From Neopestalotiopsis rosae (Eukaryota > Ascomycota > Sordariomycetes > Amphisphaeriales > Sporocadaceae): DNA of 64,000 nucleotides. The position numbers and the translations under genes were made by a program. Shown here piece by piece: positions 55,583-64,000 of the stretch (the stretch's first letter is position 1; every line of letters starts with the position of its first letter). Below the pieces are notes generated by a model. That model searched no databases. It worked only from the letters and a program-made list of their open reading frames with translations, and was not told the DNA's origin. The stretch spans positions 1,178,001 through 1,242,000 of the forward strand of contig JALGAS010000002.1 in NCBI GenBank assembly GCA_023078685.1, given 5' to 3'.

Positions 55583-56760
55583 GTTGGCAAGTTGGTAATC
55601 GATGGATTGATTGTCTGCTACATGAAGGTTAGTTTCAGTCATTCAATAATGTGAGATAATGCACCATAAAGATTTCCAGAACATTCAATAAATGGACGAA
55701 ATCAGTGTGAATGATGTGAACAGGTGATTACGATGACCATATAAAGCTGGAAAGCAAGGCCGTGTAGAGATGAATGGACTCAAGAAGCACCGAACCGGAG
55801 ATGTGGTAACGGTGTGAAAGGAACATGATGTGGACTGCTATAGGTAAAGATGGATATTGAACAGATGAAAATGAGCCGAAGCATCGGGTTGAAAGGATGA
55901 AAGCCTTGTGAGCCGACGAGAGAAGGTGGATAGGGGCACCGGCACTGGTTCTTCAAGGTAGGCCGGATGGGAGTCGGAAAATATGATACAAAGAAATGAA
56001 ACACTCGCCTTGTACAGTTGATCGATGGATGTCTTGCCTGAAATGAATTGAAGAGTTGATGATCTGGACGAGACAATATGTTAGTTGTTGTAAATGTGAC
56101 AGAGTGGGAGTGAGAGAATGTATGATGGTGAATGGTGAGCTGAAGCAGCCCAGTCGCCGGAAACTCAGAGCTTGCAAGTAGTGATTATCGCCAATGGAGG
56201 ATTAAAGAGAATATCAAGAGCGTGAATCATTCAAGACTTGAATGATGTGCTGTTGCGGACCGGGAACGACTTGAGCAAACGAGGTGGGCAGTTTGTAGAA
56301 GGGCGATTGGGCGCCGCGCAGGACGATCTTGCTTTATGGGCTGGAGATTTGCAGTTCGCCAACAGAAAAAGTCGAATTAGGTAGAGGAATTCAGGTAAAG
56401 ATGACATTGGGTAACGCAAACAATCAACGGCAGGGTGTTCAGGCGAGACTTGGATCACTTACCTCGAAGATTCTGTCGATGGCACCGTTGTGGCTGTTAT
56501 GTAGCGAGCGGTTACAAGTAATATTTGAGTAGCTAGCGAGCAAAGTGAGTTTTGGAAGAGACTGTGGTGTCGTGGTGTGTTGATGCTGTGATGGTGATGG
56601 GCGTGTGTTTGGGGAAGAGAAGAAAGAAGAAGAGATGGAAGAGCGTCGAGAAGAAGACTAGGATGTGGTATTTGGGATGAATGGAGGGAATGAACGATGA
56701 TGGTAACTCACCTTGACGCAATGCTTATGTTCCCCAACGGGAAGTCGCAATATGCACGTA
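55583..56760 (-). promoter_or_regulatory. long spliced 5' leader of the RRM gene (predicted)
   Basis: Splice donors GTGAGT (intron from 56711) and GTAAGT (intron from 56462), an acceptor at 56495-56494, and a branch-plus-acceptor signal just upstream of the CDS (CTAAC, then TAGCAG at about 55612) suggest a leader of over 1 kb with at least two introns, including a 31-nt leader exon (56493-56463). Inference from signals only. Confidence 0.5.
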
Positions 56761-59700
56761 AGAGATGCTCTCTAATGATACTGGAGAAGGAGCGAGTCCC
56801 ACTACCGTTGCAATGTTCTCAAACTTGCCAGTGACGATGAAGAATGAAGTTCAAGGTTGTGCAGAGGTGTGAAATGATCAGACCAAAGAAGGAACAAGCC
56901 TGCAAGTTGGCCAAAAAGGTTGTTAGGTGGGAAAAAATGGTCGCCGGGTCAAAGGGAAGCTGCAATTTGTACTTTGAAAAGATTCAGCAGACAAACGCAG
57001 GCGCCCTCTACTGATTGTGAATACCGCCCAGCCGATTGTTACTATAACGTCCTAAGCACTCGGCGCCTGCTATTGGTCGGTGGTCGGGGCGGGCTCTTCG
57101 AAGAGGCTCAAGCTGCAGCCTTGTGCCCCAGTATCCAGGCTAAGGGAGCTTTTGACTGATCTTGACTTGAATTTCTTCTTCGCTGTTGCCCGGCAAACGC
57201 GATTGTTCCCAGTGCCGGCTCGGCGCTTACTGATTCGTTACCAAGACAATGGGATCAGTCGAGATTCTTGGGGCGGCGCTGATTCTGTCTGGAATTCTGT
57301 TGATGGCTCCAGCATTAACTTCGCCGCTGTGCACCTGAAGTCTATTAGTGACTTGCGTTTCTAACATTATTGTGCTATAGTTCAGATTAGCACAACAGAA
57401 TACATCTAGATGAAGTGCTTCAGTTGTTTCCCTTCCTATGAGGACTTCCTTGTTGTCCCTGTTCACGTTGATACCTAAGACTTACGCACTAGTTCTTGCA
57501 ACCCTGACTGAAGGAATCTCTCAGTCAAAGCTCAATGCGACTGGAAGGCGCCTACCAATGTCTTGCCAACATGTACAGGCGCGTTTGTCAGGTGGGTGGC
57601 AGCTTGCGGCCGAGTTCAGCGGGCAACCCAATGACCGAGCCAACCAAGAGAGCACTTCTGCTGCGCTATGCAAATTAAGTAGGTAGCTATCGAACAAGCC
57701 TTTCAGAAACTCAGTGTCGTAGGGACTGTTGTCTTTTTGGCTCAAGTGTCAGTCTTTGATCTTATAAGCCCATGCCACTTGAATTTCCAAAACATGCCTT
57801 GACTGCCCTTACCCAACTAATAATGATCTTCGGGACTCACCAAGTTAGGTCCTCGATTCGATATCCAGTAAGGATACAAGCTGGATATGAATTGAACTTG
57901 AATGTATGTGTGTCCTTGTTCGTTCCAATTTAGATATTGATGTTTGCAAAGCCAAGATACTTTTCGCCTGAATTGGATTAAGTGAAGAAGAGTAGGCCTC
58001 AGGCCATAAAGTTAGAAGGATTGTGTGGTATCGGAGTAAAGCACTGTACTAGAATTTGTTGACGGATACAAAAATGCAATGTTTCGAAAAGCTTACAAGT
58101 TTAGGATGTTATGCTAAATTGTCAAGATGAATGGATATACAGTCGATAGTTCTAAAGAGTAGAGTGTCCTCACCAGAGTAATATGAAAAAAATCCAGACT
58201 ATTACAGTTGTGGCCGACAGCCTCGCAAGTTGCGACGTCATAAACGCGGATAGTTGTCTGCCTGTGTTTGAATAGCCGCAGGAGCGGTAAATATTTCTTT
58301 TCCATACCCTGGGAAATCATCTAGGAGGTGAGTGCGGGTTTGGACTCGAAGGGGCCGCAATATGAACATAAACTTCAAGCGTCTCCAACCGTGGTCCTTG
58401 AGTTGCCAGGATAGCTCGTGGTCAGCCTTCAATGTCAGAGGACTGCAGCATAAATGGTGTACATGAAAAAAGCGCCACCAAGCCCGCTAGACTTGGTGAC
58501 CAATGTGTATACATGGATTACTTGATGCTTACGAGCAAGGTTGATAACACCTTGAAGGGATGTTTCGCAGCCTGACAAGGCTTTTGATAATACATGGTGG
58601 AGCTCTAGATGATGAACGTTGCGTCCCATTGGCTCATACAACCAGGTTTGCCAGATGTAATTAGAAAGCACGCGATCGAATCAAATCACTAATATCGAAA
58701 CGGCGGAAAGGAACAGGATTGGAGGATCTGCAGCGGACCCAAAATGTGCATTGAAGAAAGCTTGGGTTTCGATTCGTGCTCGGACACTACCCAGGTAACT
58801 CTTCATATGGGTGCCTAATAAAAACTTGTGAATGAACAGGCATTAATTTCAGCCGCATGTTGTTGGATAGTTGGATGGGCTGATTATTTGTTGATAGTTG
58901 AACCAGTTGACCCGGGTTCACTGCGCCCTCGGGTATCACCGAGGTACAGTCTTGCTCAATGGCCACACCTCCAGCATTCTGTGTCAAATCAGACGCGATG
59001 CATCTCTGATAGCACATTAAACTGACAAGCATACATAGCAGAAGCCATGAATCCGGAGTGGGTACAAAAAAGCAACTTTGGGATCTGACAGTGAGGCTTG
59101 GTGCTGATTCACCCCTGATGCCGTGAATTCTTCGTCTTTTGTCACTGTGCAAAGAGACAGACCGAGACAGTAGGTTTACATCAGGCGTCAATGTCCATTT
59201 TTCTTTGCCACCATCATAATGCAGAGTGTCCACGGCCGTCCGGGAAATGGCCGGTCTACAAAGCGGAGTCGAGATGATAGAAAAAGCAAAAAGATGTCTC
59301 TCGCTATACCGAAGTATGGGCGCCCCCATAAAGAATTCACTCCCAGGTTCGTGAAAGATAATGATGAAATCTGCCCATAACCCAGGATACAGTTCGAGAG
59401 ACTTCATTTGGCTATCGTGTTGAAAATTGTTGTAAAGCAGGACTTTGAGCAGTTTCTTGGACGTCAATTTTAGGTTGATCGATCTGCTCGTTCCCGAGAT
59501 GCTAATCGCGCCTTGTGGTCCCCCTTGGTCACTACTATACTTAGCATGACCCCAGCAAGCCTTGACTTGCACCCGGTTGGCCGGAATACTTGCCCTCCAA
59601 CAAGTACTCTGTACATATGTATGGCCCGTGCCGTCGGGACTATCCATCCATCAATCCTACATCCACAGTACCAGAGGTACCTCGGTATCTGGTCATATCC

Positions 59701-60482
59701 TAATCAGGTATGTCCATCATGACCTTGGTGGAGGCGTTCGTACAAGCCGGTTGACCTGCGAGCCTTATGGTAGGAGTCCCGATGCTCCTTTCATATTTCG
59801 AAAACATAATCAGTGAAAGGCCAGCGTATAGGTCATCTTGGAGCCATGTCTCCGTCGCTAATCACAGACCACTGACTGATCATTGACACTGGCATTGCTA
59901 AGCCATTTCTGTACATATCATTTTTGTAGTATACTCTTGACTCGACGCTTATTTACTTGCTTCTCTTTGGGTTTAACGCCTCGACAGAATGGACAACTCA
60001 ATCCACCTTGAGGTTCTTGCTCGACACTCAGTTATCATGCAATCTTTGTCGATACTAGTATGCGTGGAGTGCGCGGAGCAGCTGCAAATCCATTTAAAAA
60101 GCTGGCACATGCGTTTCTGGCAGTAAGGCTAGATGTCCGTCACTTTCTGTGCTGATCGATATTTCTCGAACATTGTTTCTTTTCAAATCGTCGAAACAAT
60201 AGTTTCTATTAGCTAGCTACCTTTAAAGGCATATGGTCAAGCCAGATTGACCCTTTTCCAACCATCACACAAGGATCTATAAACGCTCGCAATATATAGT
60301 GTATGTACGAAAACCTGTGTAGTCTATGCCAAATGTAAGCTCGAGAGTCCGTGTCTCGGTACAGTATGGGTATCAAAATGAAACCACTGCAAGCTCAAGA
60401 TCTGCGGCTCCGACTAACACCTCTTCTACGCACCCGCAATGGTGCTGTCTCAGACGCCATCATGCAGGGTTTTGCGTCGTAA
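56761..60482. other. long interval without a recognised gene
   Basis: About 3.7 kb (4.9 kb counting the RRM leader). It holds one long orphan ORF (58787-59647). Otherwise only short open frames. A GGTACCTCGGTATC word lies near 59673. Confidence 0.5.
58787..59647 (-). CDS. orphan 286-codon ORF, unknown
   Basis: An uninterrupted ATG-to-stop frame of 286 codons (MDSPDGTGHTYVQS...). No domain or family is recognised. Features are one hydrophobic stretch (SWLLLCMLVSLMCY, about residue 205), a basic patch (HSDKRRRIHGIRG) and many Cys/Trp residues. A frame this long is unlikely by chance at this base composition, but the protein lacks the look of a conserved domain. It could be a lineage-specific gene, a gene relic or a chance ORF. 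Confidence 0.3.
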   Translation of the reverse strand: MDSPDGTGHTYVQSTCWRASIPANRVQVKACWGHAKYSSDQGGPQGAISISGTSRSINLKLTSKKLLKVLLYNNFQHDSQMKSLELYPGLWADFIIIFHEPGSEFFMGAPILRYSERHLFAFSIISTPLCRPAISRTAVDTLHYDGGKEKWTLTPDVNLLSRSVSLHSDKRRRIHGIRGESAPSLTVRSQSCFFVPTPDSWLLLCMLVSLMCYQRCIASDLTQNAGGVAIEQDCTSVIPEGAVNPGQLVQLSTNNQPIQLSNNMRLKLMPVHSQVFIRHPYEELPG

Positions 60483-62667
60483 TTACGACCAAACATCCTC
60501 CTATATTACGATTAGTATGTCAAGAAACGCGTATACGAGGAAAAGTGGACATACCTGGTATTGGTTGGCAGCTCTCATGTTCTTGACGATCTCCTCGGCC
60601 TTTGTCTCGGGGATACCGCGACGTTCGGCAATGATCTGGGCGAGTACAGTGTTGACCTCACGGGCCATGTTTGCGGCATCACCACACACGTAGATGTATG
60701 CCTTCTTCTCCAAAAGATCGTTGACCTCCTGAGCGCGCTCCTTGAGCAGGTGCTGGACGTAAACCTTCTTGGCGCCCTCACGAGAGAATGCGTTGATCAT
60801 TTCAAAGGAATCACCCATGGCCTTCTTGCGTTCCTGTTCATTTGTAAGTAATAAGTTCAGTAAAAAATCGGCGAATCAAACTTACCTCCCACTCAGACTC
60901 GTACATGAAGTCCTCACTTCGCTTACGGCAACCGAAGAACAGCAGAGTCTTTCCGACAGTCTCACCATCCTGAGCTTGCTTGGCACGCTCTTGCACGAAT
61001 CCACGGAACGGAGCAACACCGGTACCAGGTCCAATCATGATGATAGGCTTTGAAGGATCCGAAGGGAGCTTAAAGTTGGAGTGGCGGACATGAACAGGGA
61101 CGTGGATACCATCGTACTTGTTTCGGGGACCGGTGATTTCGTAGCTGAGACCAAAAGGCTTGGGGTTGGGGTCGCCATTTTGCTTCTCCTTCAGGGCCAA
61201 AAGGTAGTTGGTGGCAACACCTTGGAACGGATCAGCACGGTCAGGAATGTTCTGAGATTCAACGACAGCGGTAATGGAGATCTTCTTGGGCTGGACGAGC
61301 GAGGACGATGAGATGGAGTAATAACGCGGCTGAAGCTTGGTGAGACCCTCAATGAACGCAGAGAACGGGATGTTGCTCCACTTCTGACCACCACCAACGG
61401 TACGGAGAACACCGGCAATGTTGTAGTGGTACTTGCTGATTCTGTCGTGGAAGTACGCCTTGTCGCCTCCAAGCTTTGTCATCTCGGCCTTGATCTCTTC
61501 AGTAGGGGCAAAGGCGGCGAGAGTGGCAACGAATTGACGAGAAACGGGAGCGCAGATTTCCATGTGGTATCGGACAATGGCATCGTAGGTGGTGGGAGTC
61601 GGGAAGGGCACCTTGGCGGTGGGTTCGAGAGCCTTGACACTGATGACCTGGTTGCGCTTCTCAGTGAGGCCAAGGGTGTCCAGAAGATAGTCAACTTCCT
61701 GACCAGCATTGGTAGGCCAGATAGCAATGTGATCACCAGTTTGGTATGACAGGTTGGAGCCGCTAATGTCAACTTCCATGTGCAGACAGTTGCGGTCCTT
61801 GACGTTGAACAGCTCGTGAGATTCGACAATGGGGGCAATGTAAGGGTTGTGGGCGTTGAAGGGACCCTTGGCGGAGCCCTCGAGATGCATCTTGTTCGGT
61901 TCACCAACGTAGACCTCGGGCGAGTCCTTGGTCAGGCCCTCGCGTTCGACAATACCAAAGACGGGTTCGTATTGAGCCTCGCGTTCCTCAAGTCCCAGGG
62001 TCTTGGCCAGAGCAGCCCACATGGGCTCCTTCCAGGCCAAGAAGTCTTCTTCCATAGTACCGGCACCATCATCACCCTCTCCGATATCGCCGATTCTGTG
62101 GGCACCAAGTTTCTCAAGAGCCTTGTTGACGTTGCGGACCATGACATTGTAGTGTTCGTACGTGTTGTTGCCCAAGCCAAAAGCGACATACTTCAGGTTA
62201 CCAAGAGGGGTGTCGTTGCCCTCAGAGAAGGCGACATCCTCGCCAGTGAGAAACTCGTAGAAGTCAACAGCGTTGTCGGTCGGCTCTCCCTCACCGTAAG
62301 TAGCAAGGACGAACATGACCACCTTATCGTCGGGGATGGCATCGAGATTCTCATAGTCGTAGTCTTCAAGATCGGCGACCATGGTGTCAAGGCCGAAACG
62401 GCTCTTGCCCTCCTTGGCCAGTCTCGAGGCATAGTCCTCAGCAGTACCAGTCTGGGAGCCATAGAAGATGACACAGTTCTTTCCAGTCTCCTCTAGCTTC
62501 TCAATAATGTTTCTTGTCTTTCCGGCCCTGGCGGCATTGCCGTTTGCGAGAGAGCTGGCGTAAGGGTCTTTGACAACGCCCCAGAACTTGCCCTTGGTAA
62601 AGTACGCGACGGTGCCGACGAGGATGACCGAGAGGACGATCAGGTCCAGAGTGTCGAGTTGCGCCAT
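60483..62667 (-). CDS. NADPH-cytochrome P450 reductase
   Basis: Diflavin reductase that passes electrons from NADPH through FAD and FMN to ER cytochromes P450 (for example sterol 14-alpha-demethylase). 692 residues in three exons: 62667-60886, 60833-60555 and 60500-60483, with 52- and 54-nt introns. The N-terminal anchor is LIVLSVILVGTVAYF. FMN domain: YGSQTGTAEDYASRLA, LATYGEGEPTDNA and FGLGNNTYEHYN. FAD domain: PRYYSISSSS. NADPH domain: GPGTGVAPFRGFVQERA, FFGCRKRSEDFMYESEW and YIYVCGDAANMAREV. The last exon has 18 nt and supplies EDVWS and the stop; its tryptophan is the conserved C-terminal residue that stacks on FAD. Identification firm. Confidence 0.96.
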
Positions 62668-64000
62668 ATTGGCAGTCGTCGACGCTACGAGGTCGCGAGC
62701 TCCGATAAATGTGCTGACGGGACAAACCAGTAGGTCGAACTAGATAACCACGCGTTCTCAGTATAACAGTCGAAATAGTGAATAAACATCCAGCCGCACG
62801 AATTCCTTGTCGCAGGGGGGAGGGAACAGCGAATGGGTGCCGCCACGTGGGGGATGGTTTAAAGACGCCAGCGACAATAATGTATGCGCAAAGACGATGT
62901 ATGTATGCAGGCTTTAATTTTTTTTCTTTTGTTTACTTCCGCCGTTCGAACACGCACTTGCTTGCACACGGCCGGAGAGAGTTTGCCGGACGCTTTATTT
63001 GGCTTGTGATGGGGCGGTGGGTGGGCTGGAGAGGCGAGGCAAGGCACTGACTTACGGAAGCAGATCGGATTCGGATTCGGGACAGGCCACCGTCGGGAAC
63101 ACTGAGATCGAGAGACGGGCGCCACTGACTGATCGGAGTGCAGATGCAATGCGATGCAAACCTTTGGAAACTCCCAAGTCAACAAAGGGAAAAAGGGACA
63201 ACGCAGGCAAGAAGCAAACAGCTCACAAGACAGAGCGTGGTGTTGTGCAAAGGGCGAGAAAGGAGAATCTTACGACGAACAGTAATAAATCTCACTTTTT
63301 GGAAGGATTTCTGATAAGGACAGCCTAGCCAGAGGCAAGGAACAATAATAGGTAAGCGCTGGGGGAAGAACGGCGGGCTGGGCTGGCTCTTGGTTCTTTG
63401 CGGGACCCTTGGAACGATGGCCCCTCTCCCTAGACACGATTCGACTTCTCGTTGGAAAGATTGGGGGTGGGTTAGGTAGCTGGTAGGCTTGAGATGGATA
63501 CAGTATCCAGGTCGTGTGTGTGGTGGTCACTTTTGCTGGGTATGTTGCACGAAAAAGATTTGAGACTACTGCATCCCCTTACTTCTTACATTAGGTAAGG
63601 AATTATATATATACACATACAAATATACTATAGCAGTATTAGCATTTGCCCAGGAGCCGGATGACAGGCGTCATTGATGACCTGAAGGCAAAACGGGCTG
63701 TGCTACACGAAAGCGAGGACATAGCCATGAGTCCGACTCGTAGGTGAAATGCATAGGCCGTCCGTAATAATGGATTACACGTGTAGTAACACCCGTCCAG
63801 CCCGTTGAGTACAGGCGACAGCCAGCGACATGACCCTGGCATCTCTCTTGCTCGTCATGGAAGCGTCTGGCGCCAGGGTGTTGGCGAGTTTGGTGCTAAA
63901 AATGCTGCCCACTGTGGGCATCTGGGCATTTAGTTGCGGGTGGAAAGCTCAAGAACCGAAAACAAGCGTAATGCCCCCGACATTAAGCCTGATTGAGCTT
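62668..64000. other. promoter side of the P450 reductase gene
   Basis: About 1.3 kb to the window edge. No supported ORF. It contains the reductase leader and promoter. Confidence 0.55.

Noticed and set aside
55583..55642. ATG at 55642 as start of the RRM protein
   Set aside because: The stretch carries a CTAAC branch point and TAGCAG acceptor, so it is more likely the end of a leader intron; the ATG at 55582 is used.
54614..55654. 346-codon open frame on the plus strand
   Set aside because: Antisense to exon 1 of the RRM gene, with no domain.
61780..62496. 238-codon plus-strand frame
   Set aside because: Antisense to the P450 reductase.
1..64000. CRISPR arrays, complete transposons, rRNA
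   Set aside because: No regularly spaced repeats, no transposase or reverse transcriptase frames and no rRNA-like sequence were seen.

Overview
The window is nuclear DNA of a filamentous ascomycete, most likely a Sordariomycete and possibly Hypocreales. Genes are split by short introns (about 50-90 nt) with GT/AG ends, and several introns show CTAAC- or CTGAC-type branch points. The families present fit this: Zn2Cys6 regulator, HET-ankyrin protein, tannase-type esterases, GH18 chitinase. Housekeeping genes (Cdc45, NCS-1, Rpn1, Rio2, NADPH-P450 reductase) give full-length, easily recognised proteins. No bacterial operon, CRISPR array, intact transposon or rRNA was seen. Exon limits are hand-derived from splice signals and reading phase.

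Left arm (1-10.5 kb), accessory: the 3' part of a Tri3-like acyltransferase, then two same-strand tannase/feruloyl-esterase paralogues (1107-2765 and 6091-7839) separated by long gene-free DNA. These enzymes would act on phenolic or plant-wall esters. Core block (10.5-22.7 kb): cdc45, ncs1, a long-chain acyl-CoA synthetase, an EFM6-like lysine methyltransferase and a tRNA-Glu(CTC).

Accessory/regulatory block (22.7-46.2 kb): a HET-domain ankyrin protein with a coiled-coil insertion, a small single-pass membrane protein upstream of it on the same strand, a five-exon Zn2Cys6 regulator, a large F-box protein, a proline-rich transglutaminase-like protein, an APH-type pseudokinase carrying a 54-bp tandem duplication, and a GH18 chitinase with a repeat-bearing Ser/Thr-rich N-terminal extension.

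Right arm (47-64 kb): rpn1 of the 26S proteasome, rio2, a two-RRM RNA-binding protein of the MSSP/RBMS type with a long spliced leader, a 4.9-kb stretch without a convincing gene (one orphan 286-aa ORF), and the P450 reductase. The neighbours form no single pathway. The least explained parts are the HET/membrane-protein pair, the pseudokinase, the chitinase architecture and the orphan ORFs.
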